The notes: generated from the letters alone by a model not told the origin. 15,882 nucleotides of DNA from Spartobacteria bacterium (GCA_947466005.1 CANIBV010000024.1:1-15882), one strand, 5' to 3'; shown: positions 1-10,650, counted from the first letter of the stretch. Made by a program: numbers and translations.

Positions 1-2911
1 CGGCGAGGGCGTTAGCGTAAAGTCCTTTGCCATCCTTGTGGCCGTAGGTACCAAAGACTCCGAAGCGGACGGCGTTGTCGATGAGGCTGCTGCCTGTGCC
101 AAGTCCGCTGCCACTAGCTCCCATCTTGGAGTAGGTGCCCTGGTAGCCGCAGTAGAGGCCGCTAGCGAAGGAGTCGTTCCATTTGTAGGTGAGTCCGGCA
201 TTGATGCCTCCGCTCTGGGCGTTGTAGCCGGGGAGCATGTTGCCGCTGTTGGCGTTAGCGAAGATGCCGTTGGCATCCACGAACATTCCCCAGTGGTTAT
301 CGGCTCCAGGACGGAGGATGTCTTTCTTGGAGTCGAGAACTCCCTTGCCAGCCCCATCTCCTTGGCCTTCAAGCATGGGGGTGTTATCCCCGAAGCCGTT
401 CATGCTGAATCCCCCACCCTCGGCCAGACGGACTCCCCAGAGGCGCTGGTTGAGCTGCATGTTAAGGGCATTGGCCTGGTTGAAGGCGATCGTGGCCATC
501 GATTGGTACATGGTCGGCATGATGGCGTTGAAGGCTTGGGCGTATTGAGATGCGCTCAGGCTGTCCAAGGAGGTGGAGATGACTAACCGATCACCGCTTG
601 TGGCGGGTATGAAGCTGTCGAGGGCCGTGGCTACCTGGATCTGGTTCTTACCCTGAGCCAGCAGGGTGTAGCTGGATGGGGCGATCAAGATATTAGCCTC
701 GGTGTTGTTGCCACTCAGGAGGAGGCGTCCGCGGAAGCCATTCGGAGCGATGATTGAGGTGAAGGCCCCGCTGATCCCTCCGCTGGCGGTCAGGAAGTTC
801 AACTTCTGGCCATACTCGAGCCCTCCACTGCCGAAGGTCGTGATATTCATGGTGCCGTTCAGGAAGGCGGCTCCTGTCACCACCACCCGGTCGTAGACCG
901 AGGCGCTGTAGATTTGCTCATCCCAGATACTGGTCGCACCCATGACTAGGTTGCCTCCCGTCACAAAGAAGGTGCCGGGGCTGTTGCCAGGGGCGAACTT
1001 GCCGTTGATGTTCAGGTTGCCTCCGGTGAGCGTGACGGTGCCCACGCCCATGAGTGTGGAGCCCTCCTCCACCGTCAGGCTCGGCGTGACGATCAAGCCG
1101 TTGTCATCAAGGGTGCCGTTGCCCGTCACTGATACATTACTGGTGGCATTGAGTGTCCCTCTAGGGGCGACTGTTGTTGTCGCGGAACCGGAGACCGTGT
1201 AACTCCCCACCGTCAACGTCAACGTATTGTTGATGGTGGCATTTTTTGAAACGACCACGTTGGCGTTCGTGGCGATGTAGGCCGTCACGTTGGTGGCACT
1301 TAACCCAAAGGAGTATCCCTGAATGCCCTGCACGCTGAAGCTGTTGGGCGTGAAGCCACTGCTCAGGGTTCCGAAATTAATGAGCGTGTTGGTGTTATTG
1401 TTCAGGCTCCTATTGAGGAACTGGAACGCGTTCACTCCCGCGTTGCTTCCCGCCGCATTCGTCATCCCGCCGGCAAGCGTCAGGGTGTGGGTTCCCTGGG
1501 CCATGGCTATCACTCCGTTGCTAGCCCAGGTCAGGTCGTAATGGGGAGGTCCTGCCGTGGTGATCGTCAGGTTGGTCGCCAAACTAAGGGTGGCCCTATT
1601 GCTTCCTCCCCCGAGAGTGACGTCACTGGCTCCCAAGGCATTGGTAGAGGAGGCCACAAGGACGCCTCGGGTGATCATGATATCCCCCGTGAAGGTATTG
1701 TTGCCGGAGAGGGTGGTCGTTCCCGTTCCGAGGTGGTTCACGTTGCCGTTGCCGGAGATAGCGCTCGAGAGGGTGAATGCATTGATCTGGTTGAAGTTGA
1801 GCGTTCCTCTTCCCAATCCGAAGACGATGGTCGGGGAAGAGATCGCACCAGCGGTATCGTTGGTTCCGGAGCGACCGATGTTCAGGGTTCCGGTCGAACC
1901 GTTCGATGCCGCGATCGAGATACCGCTTGCAACCACGGATCCCCCGTTGACCGCGGTGAGGGTGCCTCCACCCGAATTGCCGATCGTGAGGGATCCAGTG
2001 CCGAGCAAGGACGAACCGATGCCAGTAACCAGTACGCTGTTGTTGGTCGCCGTGGATTGATCACCGATGACCGAGTTCGATCCCACGGTCACCACTCCGC
2101 CATTGGAAATCACCAGAGCGTTGTCATGACCGGCCAACCCAAAGGTCAGGTTGCCTGAGTTGCTCCAGCGAGACCCAGCACCCATCACGACCACGGAGTT
2201 GTACGCATCAGTGGGGCTTGCGCCATCGTCGTAGCCGTTGACGTTGGAGACGAAGCCGCCATGGGTGATCACCAACCGGTTCGACTGACCGGCGTAGCCG
2301 ACGTAGAGATCACCAGAGTTGATCCAGGAGGAATTACTGCCATCAACGGTCACACTATTCCCAACCGCATTCGATGTGAATCCCACGTAGCCATTGCCAT
2401 TGGCCACCCTACCCCCGTTGGAAATCACAAGGCTGTTGCTCGAGCCTGAATTGCCTATGAGGAGATCACTGCTATTGGTCCAGAGCGAGTTGTCTCCCGT
2501 CACCAGAACGCTGTTGTTGGATGCCGTATTGCTGTAACCGATCCAGCCCTTAACATTGACAATCTGGGCTCCATTGGAAACGACCATGGAGTTGCTGCTA
2601 CCTCCATAGCCGATATAGACATTTCCTTCATTAGTAAAGAAGGGGGGCGGGGCTTCATTGGTCAGCACCGTGCCGCTGTTGACAATAATCAGCTCATTAT
2701 TGGAAGCTGTATTGGTATAACCAACATAAGTGTTATTATAGTTAGTACTTGAAGTAATGGTGACGACAACACCAGACGTGTACTGTCCCACATAGAGATT
2801 GGAGGCTGCAGCAAACGTTGCTGGAATCAATCCAATGAAAATCAACCCCAATGCAAGGGGTCGGAATACTCGAAATGATAGGCAGGGGAAGTCAGTAAGC
2901 GGCTTTTTCAT
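1..2911 (-). CDS. Autotransporter (type V secretion) with repeat-rich passenger, 3' end beyond window
   Basis: A single open frame reads leftward from the ATG at 2911 and gives 970 residues without a stop before the window edge; I checked the frame at five separated points. Residues 1 to about 34 form a signal peptide (MKK start, hydrophobic stretch 19-30, probable cleavage after ATFA). Residues about 60-330 hold T5SS/PEP-CTERM-associated repeats. Around residue 400 a passenger-associated beta-strand repeat (LSGNNTFTG) follows. A FAPGNSPGTF motif near residue 635 and the passenger-end pattern rich in Leu, Ala and Gln near 770-820 are typical of autotransporters. The beta-barrel domain appears to begin near NHWGMF at residue 872, so roughly 100 of about 280 barrel residues are present. 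The protein should cross the inner membrane by Sec and be displayed on, or released from, the outer membrane. Its ligand or role is not recognisable; adhesion is a guess from the family. No ribosome-binding site is visible. Confidence 0.88.
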   Translation of the reverse strand, partial: MKKPLTDFPCLSFRVFRPLALGLIFIGLIPATFAAASNLYVGQYTSGVVVTITSSTNYNNTYVGYTNTASNNELIIVNSGTVLTNEAPPPFFTNEGNVYIGYGGSSNSMVVSNGAQIVNVKGWIGYSNTASNNSVLVTGDNSLWTNSSDLLIGNSGSSNSLVISNGGRVANGNGYVGFTSNAVGNSVTVDGSNSSWINSGDLYVGYAGQSNRLVITHGGFVSNVNGYDDGASPTDAYNSVVVMGAGSRWSNSGNLTFGLAGHDNALVISNGGVVTVGSNSVIGDQSTATNNSVLVTGIGSSLLGTGSLTIGNSGGGTLTAVNGGSVVASGISIAASNGSTGTLNIGRSGTNDTAGAISSPTIVFGLGRGTLNFNQINAFTLSSAISGNGNVNHLGTGTTTLSGNNTFTGDIMITRGVLVASSTNALGASDVTLGGGSNRATLSLATNLTITTAGPPHYDLTWASNGVIAMAQGTHTLTLAGGMTNAAGSNAGVNAFQFLNRSLNNNTNTLINFGTLSSGFTPNSFSVQGIQGYSFGLSATNVTAYIATNANVVVSKNATINNTLTLTVGSYTVSGSATTTVAPRGTLNATSNVSVTGNGTLDDNGLIVTPSLTVEEGSTLMGVGTVTLTGGNLNINGKFAPGNSPGTFFVTGGNLVMGATSIWDEQIYSASVYDRVVVTGAAFLNGTMNITTFGSGGLEYGQKLNFLTASGGISGAFTSIIAPNGFRGRLLLSGNNTEANILIAPSSYTLLAQGKNQIQVATALDSFIPATSGDRLVISTSLDSLSASQYAQAFNAIMPTMYQSMATIAFNQANALNMQLNQRLWGVRLAEGGGFSMNGFGDNTPMLEGQGDGAGKGVLDSKKDILRPGADNHWGMFVDANGIFANANSGNMLPGYNAQSGGINAGLTYKWNDSFASGLYCGYQGTYSKMGASGSGLGTGSSLIDNAVRFGVFGTYGHKDGKGLYANALA
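1925..2740 (-). repeat. Tandem passenger repeats of 52-53 residues (about 156-159 nt)
   Basis: The N-terminal third of the autotransporter passenger repeats a unit with the pattern NSVxVxGxxSxW-x-NSGxLxxGxxGxxNxLVISNGGxV. The conserved tryptophan falls at residues 144, 196 and 249, so the period is 52-53 residues. A fourth unit lacks the tryptophan (SSLLGTGSL), and at least one degenerate unit lies nearer the signal peptide. The pattern matches the T5SS/PEP-CTERM-associated repeat family, which is expected to build rungs of a beta-helix. The copies are diverged at DNA level, so they look old and not recently expanded. Confidence 0.8.
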
Positions 2912-3226
2912 TGGGACAGTCAACGATCAGATCAAATTTTATAAGATCAACAATCTATATTTCGTTATCCGATCCGACTAATCGTCGGGAGATTTGGAGG
3001 AGAGCAAGGTCGGCATGAAACAACCCTAGGCGCAGGGATGGATGTGGGGCTAAGCGCGCGAGGGAGGGAGGGACGAATGACTTCGCGCACGAGTTGGGCA
3101 CGTCTAGCCGAGAGGTGTGTTCGGGAAGCGGAGCGCGGTCAGATGCTCAAAGGCCCAAAGCTCCGGAGTTATTGATCTTAATAAGCTAATTTTAACATCC
3201 ATTTACTTCATGAAATACATCTGATT
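2912..3226. other. Intergenic region upstream of the autotransporter gene, no gene seen
   Basis: This 315-nt gap separates the mqnA stop from the autotransporter start. I see no credible gene. The half next to the autotransporter (about 2930-2975) is AT-rich and contains TATAAAAT on the minus strand, a possible -10 element, but no good -35 sits at the right distance. A small inverted repeat, CCGAC-TAATC-GTCGG, lies at 2974-2988. A short GGGA run is at about 3060-3075. An 8-nt palindrome CTCCGGAG is at 3161-3168. No hairpin followed by a U-run was found to end the mqnEA transcript. Confidence 0.5.
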
Positions 3227-4021
3227 TTAAAAATACTTTATTTCATTTAGATGATCAGAAAGCAAACCTATTTTTTGAAGTGTTTCCGTGAAGAGCGTTA
3301 GGCCACCCTTCTCCTCCTCTCCAAGATCGTAGCGGATCGACTCGCTCAGGTAGTGAAGGGCGAAGTCCGGGTCCTCATCCAGATCGGCGATCTTGGGTAG
3401 GTTTGAAAGACCAGACGCCTTGGCCGTCCGGAGCATCTGAGATAACTCCTCTTTATTAGTATTTTCTTTTCTAAGTGCCCACAAGGCAAATACAAAAGGT
3501 AGACCTGTCTGGCGATACCACTCCCCACCCAAATCAAGACAGCGGACCGAGGTGCCAGATGTCCGTTTTCTGAAGGAGATGGCAGGGTCTCCGATCAGGA
3601 GACGCGGAAGAGAAATCTGCTGGTTTTTAATATCCTTTTCAGTTATCCGGACATATTCAGGGTGTATCCCGTGAAACTCACCTAGGACGATCTGGAGGAG
3701 GGCGTTGGAGGTGTGCGATGCGGGGTCCAGGGTGACCCGCTCAATCCCATGCAGGTCTCCCTCGTGGGCCAAGATCACGCTGTGGACATCGCCACGCGAA
3801 CCGATGGCCACCCCATCCACAACCTCGGGATCGGTCATGGAAATAACATCAATGGAAGAGAGCAGTGCCACATCTAACTCACCTCCCTGAAACTCCTCGA
3901 TGAGCGCGGAGGGCACCAACTCCCTGACTGGGTGTGTTAGTCCCTCCAAAAGGGGGCGGGCGTTGAGGTAGGGAACGCAGGCGATTCTGGGAATCCCCTC
4001 CATGCTCCGCTCCTCACTCAC
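3227..4021 (-). CDS. mqnA: Chorismate dehydratase, futalosine menaquinone pathway
   Basis: MqnA removes water from chorismate to give 3-[(1-carboxyvinyl)oxy]benzoate, the first committed step of the futalosine route to menaquinone, in the cytoplasm. The 264-residue product is of normal family length and has a periplasmic-binding-protein-like fold by family. Visible hallmarks are VPYLNARPL at residues 16-24, GELDVALLSS at 47-56, a glycine-serine stretch followed by DVHSVIL at 78-84, LDPASHTSNALL at 98-109 and LIGDPAIS further on. It starts with GTG, and that start overlaps the TGA of mqnE in the four bases GTGA (4018-4021), so translation is probably coupled. An internal ATG at codon 7 is an alternative start, but the overlap favours the GTG. 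MqnD is a related family; the SHTS and GDPAI motifs fit MqnA better. Confidence 0.85.
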   Translation of the reverse strand: MSEERSMEGIPRIACVPYLNARPLLEGLTHPVRELVPSALIEEFQGGELDVALLSSIDVISMTDPEVVDGVAIGSRGDVHSVILAHEGDLHGIERVTLDPASHTSNALLQIVLGEFHGIHPEYVRITEKDIKNQQISLPRLLIGDPAISFRKRTSGTSVRCLDLGGEWYRQTGLPFVFALWALRKENTNKEELSQMLRTAKASGLSNLPKIADLDEDPDFALHYLSESIRYDLGEEEKGGLTLFTETLQKIGLLSDHLNEIKYF

Positions 4022-5172
4022 GCCGAAACCGCTTCCCGGGACGCTTGGGGTGCCTCTGCGGGCGGCTTCCTGGAACCGGTCGACTCGATCCGCTCGTAGA
4101 AGGTGTTCCTCTGCATCGGATCCCTCCCCGCCTCCCGGATCGCCTTCTCCATGGCGCTGATGGTCTGCTGCTGGGGGGTCTTGGCACCGGCCATGTGGAA
4201 GATCTTCTCCTCCTGAATAGTCCCATGGAGATCGTCGACACCGTAATTCAGGGCGATGGAGGCCAGCGGAAGGCCGAGGCTGATCCAGTAGGCGGTGATG
4301 TGGTCGAAGTTGTCGAGTATCAGCCGGGAGATGGCCAGATTCTTCAGTTCATCCGTGGAGCAGGCGGGCCGGATGTGGGCCAGTTCCGTCGTCTCGGGGA
4401 CGAAGGCAAAGGGGATGAATCCCGTGAACCCGTGGGTCTCGTCCTGCAGCTCACGGAGCTTCAGGAGGTGATCGATCCGGTGGGCGGCCGTCTCGACGTG
4501 TCCGTAGAGCATGGTGGCCGTGCTCCTCTGGCCCATCTTGTGCCAAGTGCGGTGCACCTCGATCCACTCCTCTCCCGTCTCCTTGCCCCGGCAGATGGTG
4601 TCGCGGACCCCCTGGTCGAAGATTTCAGCCCCTCCCCCAGTCAGGGCATTGAGCCCAGCACCCCTGAGGATCTCGAGGGTTTCCTTCAGCGGCTTCTTGA
4701 AGATTCGATCCGAGAGATGGCGTATCTCGATGGCGGTGAAGGCCTTGAGATGGATTCCTGGGGCCGCCATCTTCATGGCTCCGAGCAGTTCCAGATACCA
4801 CGAGGAGGGAAGTGTCGGGTGTAGCCCGCCCACCATGTGGATCTCGGTCGCCCCGTTCTCCCAGGCCTCCTTGGTCTTGGCCGCAACATCAGCGATGGCC
4901 AGCTCGAAGGCGTGATCGTCCCGCTTCTTGGCGCTGAAGGCGCAGAACTGGCAGTTCAGGATGCAGATATTGGAGTAGTTGATGTAGCGGTTGAAGACAT
5001 AGGTCGCAACGTTCCCGTTCTTCCTCTCCCTGACGATGTTGGCCATGTAGCCGATGCCGTTCAGATCGCGCGAGGCCGAAAGAACGAGCCCCTCCTCCCC
5101 GGAGAGGCGCTCTCCGGACTCAACCTTCCCGAGGATGGGAAGGAGGGCAGGATCGAGCAGGCGCTTGTTCAT
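4018..5172 (-). CDS. mqnE: Aminofutalosine synthase (radical SAM), futalosine menaquinone pathway
   Basis: MqnE uses a [4Fe-4S] cluster and S-adenosylmethionine to join the MqnA product to an adenosyl radical, giving 6-amino-6-deoxyfutalosine. The 384-residue protein has the CX3CX2C cluster motif at C70, C74 and C77 within NYSNICILNCQFCAF. Further family motifs are GGLHPTLP (115-122), KAFTAIEI (143-150), GGGAEIF (179-185), ATMLYGHVET (219-228), LQDETHGFTGFIPF (242-255) and DDLHGTIQEEKI (313-324). The combination KAFTAIEI, GGGAEIF and DLHGTIQEEKI separates it from the sister enzyme MqnC. The last 20 or so residues (Pro, Ala, Ser rich) are a non-conserved tail. The start is an ATG without a Shine-Dalgarno sequence; the upstream 30 bases are AT-rich. 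It is first in a two-gene unit with mqnA. The remaining pathway genes (mqnB, mqnC, mqnD) are not in this window. Confidence 0.87.
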   Translation of the reverse strand: MNKRLLDPALLPILGKVESGERLSGEEGLVLSASRDLNGIGYMANIVRERKNGNVATYVFNRYINYSNICILNCQFCAFSAKKRDDHAFELAIADVAAKTKEAWENGATEIHMVGGLHPTLPSSWYLELLGAMKMAAPGIHLKAFTAIEIRHLSDRIFKKPLKETLEILRGAGLNALTGGGAEIFDQGVRDTICRGKETGEEWIEVHRTWHKMGQRSTATMLYGHVETAAHRIDHLLKLRELQDETHGFTGFIPFAFVPETTELAHIRPACSTDELKNLAISRLILDNFDHITAYWISLGLPLASIALNYGVDDLHGTIQEEKIFHMAGAKTPQQQTISAMEKAIREAGRDPMQRNTFYERIESTGSRKPPAEAPQASREAVSA

Positions 5173-5401
5173 CTATATAATCTATAACAGCCTCGGCCGG
5201 ATCGCCAGAATCGATTCATCGAAGAAATTGATCAAAAAATTCAGGAGTGCAGAAAAGGGTTTTAGAAATCACCCCTTCCAATGATCCCTCACTTGGTACT
5301 GATTTGCCTGCTCGGACGTTGGATCCAGCTCTCCTGATGATCCAGTAGCCCCATCGGTTACCGATTCCATGGTTCCCAGACAGGGGGTAGAACTCTTTTC
5401 T
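5173..5401. other. Intergenic region between the hlyD-like gene and mqnE
   Basis: This 229-nt gap probably carries the mqnE promoter on the minus strand. The sequence next to the start contains TTATAGATTATATAG, which could supply a -10 box, but no convincing -35 was found at the right distance. A symmetric element ATCGGTTACCGAT lies at 5353-5365. No strong terminator follows the hlyD-like stop. Confidence 0.4.
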
Positions 5402-6511
5402 CTAACGATCCCAGGCGGCAGGGAGAAACACGCACCAGATGGGGCGGCGACTCAGGATCACATCGGCATTCACGGTCGAACCAAGAGCAAGTTCCTTAGG
5501 GGTTTCCGTCACCTCCACCAGTGCCTTATAAGTTTTCTGCTGAGAAGACACATCAGTTTCCTCCTCGGATCGGGATGGCTCCGGGGAAACCTCCAAAACC
5601 ACGCCGCGGGCGTAGCCGTACTTGAACCACGGGATTGAGAGGGGTCGCATGATCACCACCTGCCCGGGCACGACACGCTTGATCTTGTCCTCGCCAAGGG
5701 AAAGCTTCACCCGATCAGCAGGCCCCCTCGAGAGATGGGCCATCTTTTCCCCGCCGCTCACGGCCATTCCTACGCGCCGCTTCTCCACCAACGTGATGGT
5801 GCCGTCCTGCGGCGCCAGAACCCGGCAACTGGCAAGCAGGGCTGACGCGTTGTCGCGCTCGACCCTCCAGCGATCCAGAGTAGCCTTGGCGGCCGCCACC
5901 TCGGCTCCTGCCTCGGCCAGAACGCGTTCACGGAATCCATGGCTAAGGACCTCTGTCTTCTGACTGATTTTCTCGATCTCGACGCGGGCAACATCGCGGG
6001 CGGTCAAGGCCCTGTCATATTCCTGACGGCTCCCCCCTCCGGTCTTGGCGAGACCCTCGTAGCGGCTGGATTCGCGTTCTGCCAGGGCAAGTTTCTCCTT
6101 CGCCTGCACCAACTCCTCGGGCACATTCCAAAACTCCCTGGGGAGAGGCAGCTCCTTGGTTTTATCGAGTTGGGCCTCCTTAAGCTTCAGTGCGGCCATA
6201 GCCTCAGAGAGCGAGGCCTCAGCGGTTGCCAGATGCTGTCGTGACTTGGCGTCATCCAACTCAAAGAGAAGATCCCCTGCACTCACCTTTGTTCCCTCGC
6301 TGCACCCGACGGACTTGATCACCCCATCCTGCGGTGCAAAGAGATGAATGTCCTCGCGGGCACGGACGACGCCACCGGCGCTGACCTTCTCGTCGACCGG
6401 CAGGAACAGGGCCATGCAGATGATCAGCGGAATGATCAGGAACACTCCAAGGATGACCAGCAGACGCATCCGGCGCAACCCGGACTGAAGATTGGGATTC
6501 AAGTGGATCAT
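5402..6511 (-). CDS. HlyD-family membrane fusion (periplasmic adaptor) protein
   Basis: The 369-residue product fits a periplasmic adaptor that connects an inner-membrane transporter to the outer envelope. A single membrane segment lies at about residues 15-38, with a short positively charged cytoplasmic N-terminus. Two half-lipoyl segments follow, one at about 56-86 (APQDGVIKSVGC...AGDLLFELDD) and one at about 230-256 (LAPQDGTITLVEKRRVG). They bracket a long Ala/Glu/Lys-rich alpha-helical hairpin at about 88-225. The C-terminal part (about 265-355) fits the beta-barrel domain of the family. Its ATG overlaps the stop of the ABC exporter gene in ATGA (6508-6511), so the two are probably co-translated and work together. 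The substrate is unknown. No TolC-like outer-membrane partner is encoded nearby. Confidence 0.83.
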   Translation of the reverse strand: MIHLNPNLQSGLRRMRLLVILGVFLIIPLIICMALFLPVDEKVSAGGVVRAREDIHLFAPQDGVIKSVGCSEGTKVSAGDLLFELDDAKSRQHLATAEASLSEAMAALKLKEAQLDKTKELPLPREFWNVPEELVQAKEKLALAERESSRYEGLAKTGGGSRQEYDRALTARDVARVEIEKISQKTEVLSHGFRERVLAEAGAEVAAAKATLDRWRVERDNASALLASCRVLAPQDGTITLVEKRRVGMAVSGGEKMAHLSRGPADRVKLSLGEDKIKRVVPGQVVIMRPLSIPWFKYGYARGVVLEVSPEPSRSEEETDVSSQQKTYKALVEVTETPKELALGSTVNADVILSRRPIWCVFLPAAWDR

Positions 6512-8256
6512 GCGGCGGACGAATCGCGGAAGATAGATAGTTTCTGGAGCCTCCGGTAAGTTCCCTCGGAAGCCATCAACTCCTCATGGGTGCCCACCTG
6601 GGATAACACTCCCTGATCCATGACAATAATGCGGTTGGCTCTCCGGATAGTGCTCAGCCGATGAGCCACGATGAACACCGTCCTTCCCTGCATTAGTGTG
6701 TCGAGGGATTGCTGCACAAGCACTTCGCTTTCGTTGTCCAGCGCACTGGTAGCCTCATCAAGGATCAGTATCCTGGGATCCTTGAGCAGGCATCGGGCAA
6801 TCGCAATGCGCTGGCGCTGACCACCCGAGAGAGTCACTCCACCCTGCCCGACTTGGGAATCCATGCCCGACGGCATCTTGGAGATGAACTCCCAGGCGTT
6901 GGCGAGCTCGGCGGCACGTCGGATCTGCTCGCCGGTCGCGTCGGGGCAACCGTAGCGGATGTTCTCCCCGACAGTTCCGGTAAAGAGGAAGTTATCCTGC
7001 AGCACGATACCTATCTGCTGACGGTAGAGATCGTAGTCGATGCTACGCAGATCGTGACCGTCGATGCGGATCATCCCCTCAGAAGGATCATAAAAACGCG
7101 TCAGCAGACTCACGAAGGTCGATTTTCCGCTGCCGCTGGGCCCAACAAGGGCGATGATCTCCCCCGCTTGGAATTTCATACTGAAGTCCCGTATCGCCGG
7201 TTGATCCCCATAGGAGAACTGCACCCGGTCGAACTCCACCTCCCCTCTCAGGGAAGTCAAGGCGACTGGATTCGAGGCCTCGGTGATCTTTGGACAAATG
7301 TCGAGCAGGCTCAGGATGCGCTCGAACCCCGCACGGGCGGTCATGGCAACTTGGATAAGCGAAGAGAGATTCTGCAAAGGGCTGAAAAGCATCATCAGAT
7401 AGGCATTGAAGGCAACGAAGGCCCCAAGCGTCATCGTCTCCCGCATAACTCCCCATCCGCCGAAGAAGAGCACAGTCCCGTAGACTACGGCGAAGAGGGA
7501 AGAAAGGGAGGCCGACATGCGCAGTCCCATGAGGGGAAGTTCCAGTTCGTGGGGGAAGTTCTCGCTGGTGCGTTGAATGAACCTTTTTCGTTCGTGGTCC
7601 TCCTGGGCAAAAGCCTTCACGACCCTGATGCCGCTGAAGGTTTCACCTAGGGCGCCGGCTAGCGCGGACTGGCGCTCCTGCACATCGTGAGCGCGGACAT
7701 GGATGCTCTTCCGAAAAAAACGAACAATGATGTAGTAGACGGGCAGCGAACAGACGCAGAAAAGCGTCAGCTTCCAGTTCAGGAAAAACATGATCGTCAC
7801 CGCGATGAGCAGGGAGACCATGCTGTTTGAGAGCGTTCCCATCGAGCTGTTGATGAACTGCTGAATGGAGGCGGCATCATGAACGACGCGGTTCACGAGA
7901 CTAGCTGTGCGCTGGGTCTCGTAGAAGGAGAGATGCAGCATCTGCAGGTGGTGAAAGAGCGTGCTACGGATGTCAAAAACCACACGCTGCCCGACATAAT
8001 ATTGAAGGTGAAAGTGGGCGTAACCGATGATCTGTCGGAGCAGTTCGACTACCAGATAGATCCCTACAATTCCCGCCAGAAAAGGAAAGTTCCGTCCCGG
8101 GATCGCCTCATCGATGATCAGCTTCACAAAGATCGGAGTCAGCATGAGCATGCCCACCGTGAGGATGTTGCCCATCGATACGACCAGGAGGATTCCCCGG
8201 TAGATCCGGATGAAATGCCAGAAGCGTCGAGCAACTGATTGCTGGGTCGATGTCAT
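6508..8256 (-). CDS. ABC exporter, fused membrane and ATPase domains (MsbA/LmrA type)
   Basis: This is a half-transporter that should dimerise in the inner membrane. With the preferred ATG at 8256 it has 582 residues. The membrane domain spans about residues 15-320 with six predicted helices. The nucleotide-binding domain follows: Walker A GPSGSGKS (372-379), Q-loop VLQDN (near 418-422), signature LSGGQ (476-480), Walker B ILILDE (496-501) with catalytic Glu501, and the switch His532. An in-frame TTG at 8304 would add 16 residues, but they look unrelated to the family and I prefer the ATG. There is no N-terminal C39 peptidase domain, so it is not a leader-processing bacteriocin exporter. Coupling to a HlyD-type adaptor suggests efflux or secretion of a lipid, drug or peptide and not simple lipid A flipping. 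The substrate cannot be read from the sequence. Confidence 0.88.
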   Translation of the reverse strand: MTSTQQSVARRFWHFIRIYRGILLVVSMGNILTVGMLMLTPIFVKLIIDEAIPGRNFPFLAGIVGIYLVVELLRQIIGYAHFHLQYYVGQRVVFDIRSTLFHHLQMLHLSFYETQRTASLVNRVVHDAASIQQFINSSMGTLSNSMVSLLIAVTIMFFLNWKLTLFCVCSLPVYYIIVRFFRKSIHVRAHDVQERQSALAGALGETFSGIRVVKAFAQEDHERKRFIQRTSENFPHELELPLMGLRMSASLSSLFAVVYGTVLFFGGWGVMRETMTLGAFVAFNAYLMMLFSPLQNLSSLIQVAMTARAGFERILSLLDICPKITEASNPVALTSLRGEVEFDRVQFSYGDQPAIRDFSMKFQAGEIIALVGPSGSGKSTFVSLLTRFYDPSEGMIRIDGHDLRSIDYDLYRQQIGIVLQDNFLFTGTVGENIRYGCPDATGEQIRRAAELANAWEFISKMPSGMDSQVGQGGVTLSGGQRQRIAIARCLLKDPRILILDEATSALDNESEVLVQQSLDTLMQGRTVFIVAHRLSTIRRANRIIVMDQGVLSQVGTHEELMASEGTYRRLQKLSIFRDSSAA

Positions 8257-8322
8257 TAAAAAGGGCTGAGATACGTCGCAAAGAAGGGGTGTGAGGAACT
8301 GCAAAAGCCGCCTCTCCCGCTC

Positions 8323-8351
8323 TTATTAACAAATAAACCCTTGCATATAGT
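8323..8351 (+). promoter_or_regulatory. Weak candidate promoter for uvrB
   Basis: TATAGT at 8346-8351 matches the -10 consensus at five of six positions. TTATTA at 8323-8328, 17 nt upstream, matches the -35 only at three of six. The element lies in the 231-nt gap between the divergently read ABC exporter and uvrB genes, and would give a leader of about 130 nt before uvrB. No SOS (LexA) box of the CTG-N10-CAG type was recognised. Confidence 0.25.
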
Positions 8352-8487
8352 GTTAATTGAATGCTCCGGCTTGTGCGAGATTTTTTGAGAATATTTGAAG
8401 GCGTTCCGAAGCCCGACGATCAACGCCTCCAGCCTTTGCAATCGATTCACCCTTTCGTCCTGAGCCTTTCGCCCTTAGCCTCTCCAG

Positions 8488-10635
<2,148 letters not shown>

Positions 10636-10650
10636 TTAAGGCTCAGCAGC

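Noticed and set aside
38..2158. Several plus-strand frames of 60 to 223 codons across the left end
   Set aside because: They are shadows of the autotransporter gene, which reads through the entire stretch on the minus strand in one frame with recognisable repeats.
1925..2740. Regular repeats that could suggest a CRISPR array
   Set aside because: The period is about 156-159 nt, copies are diverged, and the repeats are in frame and encode a known protein repeat.
3060..3076. GGGA microsatellite-like run in the intergenic gap
   Set aside because: About three units only, with no link to a start codon or promoter that would suggest phase variation.
4018..5172. MqnC (cyclic dehypoxanthinyl futalosine synthase) as the identity of the radical SAM gene
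   Set aside because: Both enzymes share CX3CX2C and the GGLHP-like region, but KAFTAIEI, GGGAEIF and DDLHGTIQEEKI match the MqnE pattern.
6709..7650. A 313-codon plus-strand frame
   Set aside because: Antisense to the ABC exporter, whose Walker A, signature and Walker B motifs fix the minus strand as coding.
8257..8304. Longer start (TTG) for the ABC exporter, adding 16 residues
   Set aside because: It needs a rare start codon, and the added residues do not resemble the N-terminus of the family. The ATG at 8256 gives a normal start.
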